From Stomatohabitans albus (lineage in GTDB: Bacteria; Actinomycetota; Nitriliruptoria; Euzebyales; Euzebyaceae), in NCBI RefSeq assembly GCF_036336025.1, contig NZ_JAYKKE010000001.1:124001-188000 (forward strand): a stretch of 64,000 bases of DNA, given 5' to 3'. A model generated the notes under the pieces. The model was not told the origin of the DNA. It searched no databases and saw only the letters and a list, made by a program, of their open reading frames with translations. Positions 27,788 to 36,310 of the stretch are shown piece by piece. Numbering within the stretch: position 1 is the first letter of the stretch; each line of letters opens with the position of its first letter. The position numbers and the translations under genes were made by a program.

Positions 27788-27806
27788 TTAGGTCAGCCTT
27801 ACCTAC
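27788..27806 (-). promoter_or_regulatory. IdeR/DtxR-like iron box
   Basis: TTAGGTCAGCCTTACCTAC on the plus strand is a near-perfect 19-bp match to the DtxR/IdeR consensus TWAGGTWAGSCTWACCTWA. On the minus strand it fills the spacer behind a TTGAAG -35-like hexamer, 47 bases before the copy 1 nitroreductase ATG. The expected effect is repression by an iron-loaded IdeR/DtxR regulator, which is not encoded in this window. Confidence 0.75.
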
Positions 27807-27857
27807 TTCAATCCATGAAGATCTGCTTGCCTTTGCCCGACTTGAAAAACAGGAAGA

Positions 27858-28415
27858 CTATTCGCTAAGCGGAGAGATCAGTGCTGTAGCCGGTTGAGGC
27901 AGCCCAGAACGTTCCCTTGGTGCCTGGTCAAGGTTGCCCACATACAACCAGCCTAGGAGTTCTTCATGCGGTTCAAGACGATGGAAGGTCCTTACTGGCT
28001 CAGTAGAAATCCAAGGTCCTGTCCGCCACACGGACCCCCAACCGGTTGCCCACAGACCCAAATTAAGAAAATGTGCGGCACCCGTCGCCGTTGCCATTTG
28101 TTCCCAGCGTGGAACCCGATCATGTGGAACGGGGCTAAACACAATCGCAATGAGGAGTGGCGCTCGCAACGGCTTTTCACTGGGTTGATCTGAGACCACG
28201 CCATCAGCCTCATTAAAGGCATGCCCAAGGTCAACGCGCGCGTCACCGCGCACGGTGTGCATTCGCCAGCAGTCTAGGTTCATGTGGTTAGCCACTTGGC
28301 ACAACAGCGGAACCAGTGCCTGTAATTCTTGATCACTTGGTGCCCGTTCACCGAAGCGTTGACCGCTGGTGCGCTGAGCGATCGTTGCTATCAATTCTTC
28401 TGGTGAACACGCCAT
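27858..28415 (-). CDS. Nitroreductase family protein, copy 2
   Basis: A 185-residue paralogue of copy 1, sharing the QRTSGQRFGERAPSDQEL N-terminus, VANHMNLDCWRMHTVRG and LLGWLYVGN blocks at the same spacing. A start at ATG 28415 gives the same length as copy 1; a GTG at 28427 is possible. A much weaker iron-box-like sequence lies at 28442-28460. The pair probably arose by tandem duplication, with copy 1 carrying more Lys at the C-terminus. Flavin binding is expected; substrate unknown. Confidence 0.8.
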   Translation of the reverse strand: MACSPEELIATIAQRTSGQRFGERAPSDQELQALVPLLCQVANHMNLDCWRMHTVRGDARVDLGHAFNEADGVVSDQPSEKPLRAPLLIAIVFSPVPHDRVPRWEQMATATGAAHFLNLGLWATGWGSVWRTGPWISTEPVRTFHRLEPHEELLGWLYVGNLDQAPRERSGLPQPATALISPLSE

Positions 28416-28464
28416 ACGCAAGACCACTCTAGCAGATTACTAAAGGTGACTTAACTTTTATCAG

Positions 28465-29169
28465 TTATCGTAAGCGTGGAGATGATGCATATTGACGTAA
28501 GAACGGGTTAATTCTACGTTCTTGCCCCATAGATGTAACCTCACCATGACCAGGTGCGATAATGCGATCATCGGGTTGGGTTTGCATCATGAGCCGTAGT
28601 GATTGTTGCATCTGTGCATCATCACCTCCTGGTAAATCGGTTCGCCCAATCGACCCTTTGAAGATTAGGTCGCCAGCAAAGACCACCCCTTCTTCTCCGA
28701 GGGCGTCAGCAATGAACACACTCGACCCTGGCGTATGCCCTGGGGTATGCATGACGGTAAATGCAATCCCAGCAAGCGTCATCGTGGAACGGTCAGTATA
28801 TGTTTCTAGTTGGTCACCAAGACCTGAAATATCCCACGCCAATCCCAACTGCATCAAGGTTTCTTTGGGTGTTCCCATACCTGCGGTTGGGTCTTCCCAC
28901 ATCCAAGTATCCGCTTTGTGAAGGCGAATTGGTACTGTCGGCCAGAGACGTGCAAGATCAGGGGCACTCCAGGTGTGATCCAGGTGGCCGTGGGTAAGGA
29001 GTAACGCTTCAACGTGATACCCTTTTTCTTCAACCAAGGCAGGCAGCGCTTCACTACCGCCCTGACCAGGATCGATAATGGCACAGTGTCCTGTGGTTCG
29101 GTCTCCTACAACGTAACAATTGGTTTGCCACATTCCGAGACATAGAACATCAATAAAGGGTTCAACCAT
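28465..29169 (-). CDS. MBL-fold metallo-hydrolase (glyoxalase II-like)
   Basis: A 234-residue metallo-beta-lactamase-fold hydrolase. The metal motif THGHLDH near 59-65, the HTPGHTPGS block, the bridging Asp in FAGDLIF and the final His in APGHG are all present. It is encoded eight bases after rel and has GAGGAG before the ATG. An MBL/glyoxalase-II gene next to rel and hisS is normal in actinobacteria. It probably hydrolyses a thioester such as an S-acyl thiol, but the substrate is not settled for this branch. Confidence 0.88.
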   Translation of the reverse strand: MVEPFIDVLCLGMWQTNCYVVGDRTTGHCAIIDPGQGGSEALPALVEEKGYHVEALLLTHGHLDHTWSAPDLARLWPTVPIRLHKADTWMWEDPTAGMGTPKETLMQLGLAWDISGLGDQLETYTDRSTMTLAGIAFTVMHTPGHTPGSSVFIADALGEEGVVFAGDLIFKGSIGRTDLPGGDDAQMQQSLRLMMQTQPDDRIIAPGHGEVTSMGQERRINPFLRQYASSPRLR

Positions 29170-29177
29170 GGCTCCTC

Positions 29178-31454
29178 CTACACTGAACCAGGGGCAGACC
29201 GTACTGCCGAATACACACCTTGTATCCGTTTTAGGCTTCGAAGCGCATGTTCAAGATGGTCATGTCCAGCCAATTCGAGTACAAGATGAATCCACACGGT
29301 CGCGTTATTACGGGTTTCAGACCGAATAGCAACAAGTGGGGCCTTTATTTCAGCAAGTAATTGAGTGATATCACGCAATAGCGCTGGTCGTGATATGGCT
29401 TGAAGTTCGAGACTCACTTCAAAGGTACCTGTATCCCCTTGGGTACTATTCCACTGCACATCAATCAATCGTTCAGGCTGTGACTGCAGGGCTTCTGCAT
29501 TCGGGCATTCCTCATGGTGCACACTCACTCCGCGCCCACGCGTAATAAATCCGATAATCGGATCACCGGGCACTGGAGCACAACACTTCGCAAGTGACAC
29601 CATCACGTCTGCGTCGCCGTTCACAAGGACCGCATCTTTGCGGTGCTGCTCGGCTCTGCGTTGGACCGGCGCGACAACCATCGAGAGTTCTTCATCGGCC
29701 TCCACGCCTGGGGTACGTTCCATGCGCGCAAGGTCCACCATGCGTGACGCCACGTTCTGACCGCTGATATGCCCATCGCCTACGGCACGATAGAGCGCGT
29801 CTTCGTTGTCATAGTTGTGTTCTTCTACGACCCGTGCCAAGAGATCACTGGCGAGGAGTTGTTTCCACCCAGCTCCGGTTCGTGCCAGTTCTCGACGAAC
29901 GTCTTCTTTCCCTTTTTCAATCGCGTCTTCACGGCGTTCGCGGCTAAACCAGGCCTTGATCTTTGACCGTGCCCGCGATGAGCCGACGAACTCTAACCAA
30001 CCTTGGCTGGGGCCAGCGTTCGGACCTTTATCCGTTAAAATCTCGACGGTTTCACCATTGACCAGCTTGTAATCCAATGGCACAAGCCGCCCATCAACCT
30101 TTGCGCCAACGGTGCGATACCCAATTTCGGTATGTACGGCAAAGGCAAAATCTACTGGTGTTGAGCCAAGTGGGAGCTGGCGAATATCGCCCTGTGGTGT
30201 AAAGACATACACCTCATCGGCATACAGATCCATCTGTACCGCACGGGTGAACTCAGAATCGCCCAGGTTTACTTGGCTTTCAACAAGGTCGTTGAGCCAC
30301 GGCCGTTCTCGTTCACCTTGACGGGCTTTCGCTTTATATTGCCAATGCGCCGCAACCCCAAACTCTGCGGTGTAATGCATAGCCTCAGTGCGGATTTGTA
30401 CTTCAATTAACCGCCCGCCAGGCCCCATTACCGTTGTGTGAATCGACTGATACTGGTTGTACTTAGGCATAGCGATGTAGTCCTTGAACCGCCCATCAAT
30501 GGGGGTCCAGGCCTGGTGCACAAGCCCAAGCACGCTATAACAATCAATGACTGAATCCACAATGACACGGACACCAATCAAGTCCTGAATATCGTCAAAG
30601 TCCTTGCCCTGATAGGTCATCTTTTCGTAGATGCTCCACAGGTGTTTTTGACGGCCAGAGACCTTTGAATTCATATGCACACTATTGAGCATGTCCGTCA
30701 GCTTGAAAATGATCTGATCAATATAGGAATCATTGTCAAGCTGGCGCTCTGCGACCATGCGCCGTATCTCTTCATAGCGTTCGGGATGTAAGCACTGAAA
30801 ACTCATGTCTTCGAGTTCCCATTTAAACCGCTGCATCCCCAACCGATGCGCAAGGGGGGCATAAATGGTTAGCGTCTCACGGGCTTTGATCGCCTGCTTA
30901 TGCCGAGGCATGTGATGGATGGTGCGCATGTTATGCATGCGATCTGCAATCTTGATTAACACCACACGCAAATCCTCAGCAATAGCCAGGATCATTTTGC
31001 GTAAGCTCTCCGCTTCACGTTCACTGGCAGAACGTGCGGCCATCTTTTCTATCTTGGTGACTCCGTCAACGAGTAGCCCAACGTGATCACCGAAACGGTT
31101 GGCAATTTGTTCACGGGTGACAGGCGTATCCTCAACCACATCGTGCAATAGGGCAGCCACAATTGTTTCAGTATCGGCACCAAGGTCTGCCAAAATCTGA
31201 GTTACCCCGATGGGGTGAATAATGTACGGTTCACCGGATCGCCGGAACTGACCGGCGTGGGCATGTTCGGCCAACTTGTACGCATCAACGACCATCTCCA
31301 TATTTATCGTTGGATTCGTACGGTTAAGCGTGGCAACGAGATCAACAATGCGCTCGGGAATTCGGTCACGATCTCCACCGACCGCGTTCATGATGGCTCG
31401 AACCCCACGTTGCATCGGCCGCAAGCGGGAACGGCGAGGCTGAGTTGGTGGCAT
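29178..31454 (-). CDS. rel: Bifunctional (p)ppGpp synthetase/hydrolase Rel
   Basis: A 758-residue long RSH protein controlling the stringent response. In order: an HD hydrolase domain with HDVVEDT near 105-111, the synthetase domain with YQSIHTTVMGP and EVQIRT, a TGS domain (VFTPQGDIRQLPLGSTPVDFAFAVH), a zinc-finger/CC region with KCCAPVPGDPIIGF, and a C-terminal ACT domain. Both catalytic halves look intact. GGAGGGAC precedes the ATG. It faces the cold-shock gene across a divergent promoter region. Confidence 0.96.
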   Translation of the reverse strand: MPPTQPRRSRLRPMQRGVRAIMNAVGGDRDRIPERIVDLVATLNRTNPTINMEMVVDAYKLAEHAHAGQFRRSGEPYIIHPIGVTQILADLGADTETIVAALLHDVVEDTPVTREQIANRFGDHVGLLVDGVTKIEKMAARSASEREAESLRKMILAIAEDLRVVLIKIADRMHNMRTIHHMPRHKQAIKARETLTIYAPLAHRLGMQRFKWELEDMSFQCLHPERYEEIRRMVAERQLDNDSYIDQIIFKLTDMLNSVHMNSKVSGRQKHLWSIYEKMTYQGKDFDDIQDLIGVRVIVDSVIDCYSVLGLVHQAWTPIDGRFKDYIAMPKYNQYQSIHTTVMGPGGRLIEVQIRTEAMHYTAEFGVAAHWQYKAKARQGERERPWLNDLVESQVNLGDSEFTRAVQMDLYADEVYVFTPQGDIRQLPLGSTPVDFAFAVHTEIGYRTVGAKVDGRLVPLDYKLVNGETVEILTDKGPNAGPSQGWLEFVGSSRARSKIKAWFSRERREDAIEKGKEDVRRELARTGAGWKQLLASDLLARVVEEHNYDNEDALYRAVGDGHISGQNVASRMVDLARMERTPGVEADEELSMVVAPVQRRAEQHRKDAVLVNGDADVMVSLAKCCAPVPGDPIIGFITRGRGVSVHHEECPNAEALQSQPERLIDVQWNSTQGDTGTFEVSLELQAISRPALLRDITQLLAEIKAPLVAIRSETRNNATVWIHLVLELAGHDHLEHALRSLKRIQGVYSAVRSAPGSV

Positions 31455-31510
31455 GTCCCTCCTAAATCATGAGGAATTAAGCCTACCCAATATATACGTC
31501 TTCTCCTCTT

Positions 31511-31540
31511 TTAGGTATTCCTAACAAAACCGTGTATACT
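31511..31540 (+). promoter_or_regulatory. Putative promoter of the cold-shock gene
   Basis: A good -10 hexamer TATACT at 31535-31540 lies 95 bases before the cold-shock ORF, with a weak -35 (TTAGGT) about 18 bases upstream. The -35 region is a small palindrome, TTAGG-N4-CCTAA. The resulting 5' leader of about 90 bases is long, as is common for cold-shock mRNAs. Confidence 0.45.
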
Positions 31541-31637
31541 TACGGTTGCGTAACTTTTCGTTGATTCGGAAAAGCACGTGGAAATAGTGTGATCACAATC
31601 AGCGTGGTTACCGAATACAATGAAATGAGATAGGCCC

Positions 31638-31841
31638 GTGGCAACTGGCAAAGTTAAGTTTTTCAACGCCGAAAAAGGTTTTGGTTTCATCGCTCCCGAT
31701 CAGGGTGGTGAAGATATTTTCGTACACTTCTCACAGATTGATATGTCTGGGTTCCGTACATTAAACGAAGACCAGGCGGTTGAGTTTGAAATCGGCAAGG
31801 GCCGTAAAGGTGACGAAGCGCAGAATGTGCGCCCCATCTAA
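31638..31841 (+). CDS. CspA-family cold-shock protein
   Basis: A 67-residue single cold-shock domain: [18 protein letters not shown] with RNP1 KGFGFI and RNP2 DIFVHFS. It binds single-stranded RNA and DNA and acts as an RNA chaperone. The start is GTG at 31638, placing the family's usual first residues at position 1. A strong terminator follows at 31875. Confidence 0.95.
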   Translation: MATGKVKFFNAEKGFGFIAPDQGGEDIFVHFSQIDMSGFRTLNEDQAVEFEIGKGRKGDEAQNVRPI

Positions 31842-31874
31842 ATAGTGTTTGCCTCGCTACGAGGCGACTCCCCC

Positions 31875-31906
31875 AGGAACGACCGCTGTTGACAGCGGTC
31901 GTTCCT
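31875..31906 (+). terminator. Terminator of the cold-shock gene
   Basis: A perfect 15-bp stem (31875-31889 with 31892-31906) with a two-base apex, followed by GCCTTTC. A smaller hairpin (GCCTCG/CGAGGC) precedes it near 31850-31865. Confidence 0.8.
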
Positions 31907-31935
31907 GCCTTTCTAAACCATTAGGCGTTCAGATA

Positions 31936-31966
31936 TTGCATATACCACGCGGCCATTCCTTACACT
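31936..31966 (+). promoter_or_regulatory. Putative leaderless promoter of cbiZ
   Basis: TTGCAT (31936-31941) and TACACT (31961-31966) are spaced by 19 bases. Seven bases after the -10 comes the ATG at 31973, so transcription would begin at or beside the start codon and give a leaderless mRNA. No Shine-Dalgarno sequence is visible, which agrees. Confidence 0.45.
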
Positions 31967-31972
31967 GAACCT

Positions 31973-33202
31973 ATGACGATCAATGAGTTGCTCGGCCAGT
32001 GGACTCACGGCCTCCGTATCGAACGCCAAGATCGCGCGATTACCGCCATATTCGAACAGCCCCATACGGTTTTGGGTTCAGCGATGTTTCACTCTGGCAT
32101 GCGCCCAGATTTGGTTGGCGTGATGAATATGCAAACAAGTGAAGCAACCGGCAACTCCTACCACCCAACCATCATGCAAATTAAAGCTGACGCCGCCCAG
32201 CTTGCACAACGGTTTCACCTCGAACCGACTCAAGTAATGACGATGGGAACGGCAGCCTCAATGCGCTGTTATGGACTTGCGGAACGGTGGTATGAAGATG
32301 ATCGTTGCCCACCGGTGGGGGTCATTGCCGTTGCCACCGCAGGGGTTGAAGGGAATGCTGGACGGGCTGGTGACCCTACAACCTGGGTGGAGCTCGATGG
32401 CGATTACTGGCCACGCCCTGATAGCGCCACTATGTCAGCGCATCATCGCACCTCACCAACAACCGATGACTGCCCTCCATCTCAGGGATCGGGCACGATC
32501 AATATCATGGTGTTCCTATCTGCTCCGCTCAAACCCACTGCGTTTGGACGGGCAATTATCACCGCAACTGAAGCCAAGTCGGCTGTGTTAACAGAATTTG
32601 CCGTCGGGTCGCTCTATTCTCCTACCCCGGCAACTGGCACGGGTACCGACCAAATCATCATTAGTGCCCCCACGGAAGGCCCCCACTTTATCTCCGGGGT
32701 TGGCCATCATGTAGTGATGGGCGAAATGCTTGGGCAAGTCGTCATGGCTGCGGTCCGTGATGCGCTACGCCAGCAAAATGGCATGACACCCATGTCACGG
32801 TGCAGTGTCTTAGCCCAGCTATCACGTTTTGGGCTAAACCAAGAACGTTTCATTACAGAAGCTGCCCCCTATTTGCCTGACCATCTGTTGCGCCATCTCG
32901 AAGAGAATGTGCATGCCATGATTCACGACCAAGTCGTTGTTGGGCTGAGTGCTGCTCTTGCCACCGTGGCCGACCAGGTACGAACGGGCATTCTCTCACA
33001 CTCTGCGGGCAAGGAGCTCGCAGCACGACTAGGCACCCAAATCGCTATGGCGGTGTGCACTGACCGTGCAGATGGTACGGATATAGCCGCTACCATGACC
33101 AAGATCGGATTAGATCCGGCTGTACTCGTACCCACCGCTGTGGCACTAGGGTGGGAACAACGGTGGGATTGGGAGCAAGCCAAGCGCATTGACCGTACCT
33201 GA
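31973..33202 (+). CDS. cbiZ: CbiZ-type adenosylcobinamide amidohydrolase
   Basis: Most of this 409-residue protein matches the CbiZ family, which clips the aminopropanol side chain from adenosylcobinamide or pseudocobalamin to give adenosylcobyric acid, so that imported corrinoids can be rebuilt with the cell's own lower ligand. Landmarks: MGTAASMRCYG, ATAGVEGNAGRAGD, GTINIMVFLSAPL, ITATEAKSAVLTEFAVGS, ATGTGTDQIIIS and GHHVVMGEMLGQVV. The last 130 residues are less familiar, so the protein is longer than a bare CbiZ domain. It converges on the CobN operon and lies among three B12-type transporters, which supports a corrinoid-remodelling role. Confidence 0.85.
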   Translation: MTINELLGQWTHGLRIERQDRAITAIFEQPHTVLGSAMFHSGMRPDLVGVMNMQTSEATGNSYHPTIMQIKADAAQLAQRFHLEPTQVMTMGTAASMRCYGLAERWYEDDRCPPVGVIAVATAGVEGNAGRAGDPTTWVELDGDYWPRPDSATMSAHHRTSPTTDDCPPSQGSGTINIMVFLSAPLKPTAFGRAIITATEAKSAVLTEFAVGSLYSPTPATGTGTDQIIISAPTEGPHFISGVGHHVVMGEMLGQVVMAAVRDALRQQNGMTPMSRCSVLAQLSRFGLNQERFITEAAPYLPDHLLRHLEENVHAMIHDQVVVGLSAALATVADQVRTGILSHSAGKELAARLGTQIAMAVCTDRADGTDIAATMTKIGLDPAVLVPTAVALGWEQRWDWEQAKRIDRT

Positions 33203-33258
33203 GCAAAACCCAAGTCTCCCTGTACAGCCGATGGCTCACAACGCCTGGTGACTCTTCG

Positions 33259-34263
33259 CTACGTTGCAACCATCTCAAGAGGTGTACGGCGGATTCGGTG
33301 TGGTAATACGAGGCGCGCGGCTTGGTGTAAATCAGTTTCTTCAACCTTAGGGTGGCCAAGCCAAGCCGCAATTGCGATTGCGGCACGCATCATCATTAAA
33401 TCTGCACGATGACCGTCAACGTTGGCATCCAAACTGGTTTTCGCAATCATTTCCAAGGTGACATGCTCAACCACCACATCTGCGATACGCGCCTTGGCAT
33501 CAGCAATTTGTTCGCTGAGGGCGTTGTCATCTTCTTCCCATTGAGCGATGAATTGGTCGGGGTTGTCTTCGAACGCCATACGGCGTTCAATCACCTCAAC
33601 ACGCAAGGCAGGGTCATGTTCACCGGTAACGGTTACACACATGCCAAACCGATCCAAGAGCTGTGGACGCAACTCTCCTTCCTCGGGGTTCATCGTGCCA
33701 ATAAGTGAAAATCGTGCTGGATGGGTTACCGAGATACCTTCACGTTCAACGGTATGCACCCCCATCGCAGCCGCATCTAGCAGGACATCAACGATGTGAT
33801 CATCAAGGAGGTTCACTTCGTCAACATAGAGCAACGCACGATGAGCACTAGCTAAGATGCCGGGCTCGAATTGTTTCTTACCTTCTTGAATGGCTGCTTG
33901 TACATCAATCGTGCCACATACCCGGTCTTCGGTAGAACCCACCGGCAGGTCAACCACCCGACAGGATACGGAAACCGGCGTCAAGTCTGCATCAAGGTTC
34001 AATGCAGCCCCGTACTGGAGATACTCTTCTTCGGTCAGGTGAAAGGCGGTATGCCCAATTTCGATCTGGTCTGGGAGTAATGCAGCAAGCCCTCGAACTG
34101 CAGTTGATTTCGCTGTACCTTTTTCCCCACGAATCAGAATCCCTGAGAGCTGTGGTGATAGGACGCTGAGAATCAACCCCAGCTTCATTTCTTCTTGGCC
34201 GACGATGGCCGAAAAGGGATACATAGGCAGGGACACAACAGAACCTTTCTTAGCGTTCTTCAT
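33259..34263 (-). CDS. chlI: ChlI/BchI-like AAA+ subunit of a Co/Mg-chelatase-type complex
   Basis: A 334-residue AAA+ ATPase of the magnesium-chelatase I type. Walker A is GEKGTAKST (46-54), Walker B LLYVDEVNLLDDH, sensor 1 GTMNPEEGELRPQLLDRFGM; the C-terminal helical lid is present. With the ChlD-like gene upstream (14-base overlap) and CobN it should form a three-subunit chelatase in which I and D drive the large metal-handling subunit. It is the last gene of the riboswitch operon. An in-frame ATG at 34224 is an alternative start; the longer form preserves coupling. No chlorophyll genes are present, so a Mg-porphyrin role is unlikely. Confidence 0.9.
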   Translation of the reverse strand: MKNAKKGSVVSLPMYPFSAIVGQEEMKLGLILSVLSPQLSGILIRGEKGTAKSTAVRGLAALLPDQIEIGHTAFHLTEEEYLQYGAALNLDADLTPVSVSCRVVDLPVGSTEDRVCGTIDVQAAIQEGKKQFEPGILASAHRALLYVDEVNLLDDHIVDVLLDAAAMGVHTVEREGISVTHPARFSLIGTMNPEEGELRPQLLDRFGMCVTVTGEHDPALRVEVIERRMAFEDNPDQFIAQWEEDDNALSEQIADAKARIADVVVEHVTLEMIAKTSLDANVDGHRADLMMMRAAIAIAAWLGHPKVEETDLHQAARLVLPHRIRRTPLEMVAT

Positions 34264-36310
34264 GGGCTAGTTCAGTATGAGTTACGGTTACTAAGTCATC
34301 ACGATTTAGCATCGTAAATGAGTAGTACGCCCCGTTGAGGGCTTCAGCAAGGTCCTTGGCTCGACCAGGTGACCGACCCCGAGTGTCACTTGAGTCAACA
34401 ACGACCCAGGTCACCGACTCATCTTGACTGAGCGACCGAGCAAAGGCAAGCGTCTGTTCACGTACTCCAGCACCGGTTTGCCCTTCATGCCCAACATTTG
34501 CACGGCCATCAGTTATGACGATCACCAACGGTCGTACCGTTGGCTCTTTTTGCCGAGCAACGCGGATCACCTCCTGGGCTTTGGCCAACCCGGCTATCAG
34601 CGGGGTTCGCCCACCGGTGGGGAGTAGTTCAAGCGCGCGGGTAGCCCGCTCAATGGCGTGGGTCAAGGGCAATACAACTTCTGCACCCGAACGTCGAAAT
34701 GCAATTAACCCAACCTGGTCGCGACGGACATACGCATCAAGGAGCAAACTGAGTACAGCCCCTTTACTGGCTACCATGCGTGCCTTTGCGCCCATCGATC
34801 CACTGGCATCTACCACAAACAGTACACAAGCCCCCACCTTGCGTTGTCGAATCACACGGCGCCAATCCTCATGCTCAATCAAGATACGCGGCCCTGGTAT
34901 TGGCCGTTGTAACCGGCGATCGTATTGATACGGGATAGCGGCTAAAAGGGTGTCAATGAGTGAGAGATCAGCAATCTGATCAGTTCGTTCGCTATAGATT
35001 TTTCTCCCTTGCACACTACGTGTCCGTGAATGAAACCGTCGTCCAGCTTGCTGTCGGTGGGTTCGGTCACGGTTCAATGTGATGGGTTTTACCGCAAACG
35101 GTGCACCTATTGGAGATGGACTATCTGTGCCGCCCTGGTCTTGCCCATCAAGAGGTTCAACATCAATATCGCTACCTTCATAGCGAATCGGGTCGCTATC
35201 TTCATCGTTCTGAGACGGGGCAGACGGTGTCGGCGGTGATGATGACTCCTCAGTATCATCTTCCGCTTGACCATCCGACTCTTCGTCAGGTTCTTGTCCG
35301 CCGGGGGCATCATCTGGGGTGGTACCTGGCTGGTCTCGCCGATCCGTTGTGGAACCATGATCACTCATTTGGGGATCATGACGAGTTTGCCTAGATTCAG
35401 GGGGGCTACCATCAAATGGGCTATTGGTATGCGGTTGGCCTTGATCAGTCATATCCCGACGACGATGAGCCAAAACGAGTTCTGCTATCGCCATCACGTC
35501 ATCCTCGGTGACACGCCATCGACCATCTCGCGCCGCGTGAGCTCTGGCGGCCATGGCCATGACCACATCGCCACGATGACCGGCAACCCGTGCATTCATA
35601 CACAGTTGAGTGATAAAGGCGGTGACTGTTGTAGATATCCGAGTCTGGGCAAGGAAATGCCGGCCACGGTTAACCTGTTCTCGTAACGCCAAGTCATCAG
35701 CTATGTGGGCTGCAATAACCGCATCAGGGTCACGGTCAAATGCCTGTTGGGTTTTCATCACGTTTACGCGTTGTGCAATATCACGCAATTGGTGGACCGA
35801 AACGCTCAGCCCAAAGCGGTCAAGTAACTGTGGTCGTAACGCCCCTTCTTCGGGATTCATCGACCCAACGAGGACAAATGCGGCTGGATCAATTCGACTA
35901 ATACGGTCCCGATGGACGTGCACAACCCCTTGTCCAGCCGTAGTGATAAGCAAGTCGACCAGATGGTCAGCCAACAGATTAATCTCATCAACATAGATCA
36001 ACCCCCCGTCCGCTTGTGCCATCAGCCCCTGCGTTGAATGTACCCGACCAGTAGCCATGGTGGGTTCAAGATCGACCCCGCCGACAAGACGATCTTCCGT
36101 AATATTGAGCGGAATCGTATACACCGGCCCATCCATAAATAGCGCCGCGGCAGAACGGATGACAGTAGATTTCGCCGTTCCTTTTTCCCCGTCCAGGAGC
36201 AGCCCACCAATCCGCGGTTCGATGGCCAATAATTGCAGGGCCAGAATGACCGCCTCATGACCAACGATGGCACTGACTGGCAGATACCGCCGAGTAGACG
36301 GGTTATTCAC
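34250..36310 (-). CDS. chlD: ChlD/CobT-like AAA+ plus VWA subunit of a chelatase complex
   Basis: A 686-residue protein in three parts: an AAA+ domain (about 1-275) with an intact-looking Walker A GEKGTAKST at 41-49 and YVDEINLLADH; an acidic, Pro-rich linker (about 280-400); and a von Willebrand A domain with the MIDAS motif DASGSMGAK near residue 500. This is the magnesium-chelatase D architecture, which bridges ChlI and the large CobN/ChlH subunit. It overlaps cobN by eight bases and chlI by fourteen. D subunits often have a dead ATPase; here the Walker motifs look functional. Confidence 0.9.
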   Translation of the reverse strand: MNNPSTRRYLPVSAIVGHEAVILALQLLAIEPRIGGLLLDGEKGTAKSTVIRSAAALFMDGPVYTIPLNITEDRLVGGVDLEPTMATGRVHSTQGLMAQADGGLIYVDEINLLADHLVDLLITTAGQGVVHVHRDRISRIDPAAFVLVGSMNPEEGALRPQLLDRFGLSVSVHQLRDIAQRVNVMKTQQAFDRDPDAVIAAHIADDLALREQVNRGRHFLAQTRISTTVTAFITQLCMNARVAGHRGDVVMAMAARAHAARDGRWRVTEDDVMAIAELVLAHRRRDMTDQGQPHTNSPFDGSPPESRQTRHDPQMSDHGSTTDRRDQPGTTPDDAPGGQEPDEESDGQAEDDTEESSSPPTPSAPSQNDEDSDPIRYEGSDIDVEPLDGQDQGGTDSPSPIGAPFAVKPITLNRDRTHRQQAGRRFHSRTRSVQGRKIYSERTDQIADLSLIDTLLAAIPYQYDRRLQRPIPGPRILIEHEDWRRVIRQRKVGACVLFVVDASGSMGAKARMVASKGAVLSLLLDAYVRRDQVGLIAFRRSGAEVVLPLTHAIERATRALELLPTGGRTPLIAGLAKAQEVIRVARQKEPTVRPLVIVITDGRANVGHEGQTGAGVREQTLAFARSLSQDESVTWVVVDSSDTRGRSPGRAKDLAEALNGAYYSFTMLNRDDLVTVTHTELAHEER

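Noticed and set aside
27184-28415. BluB (lower-ligand DMB synthase) because nitroreductases lie near B12 genes
   Set aside because: The sequences look like YdjA-type nitroreductases, one is under an iron box rather than a riboswitch, and no BluB-specific feature is visible.
31511-31524. IdeR box in front of the cold-shock gene
   Set aside because: The TTAGG-N4-CCTAA palindrome has the wrong spacing and length for the 19-bp consensus.
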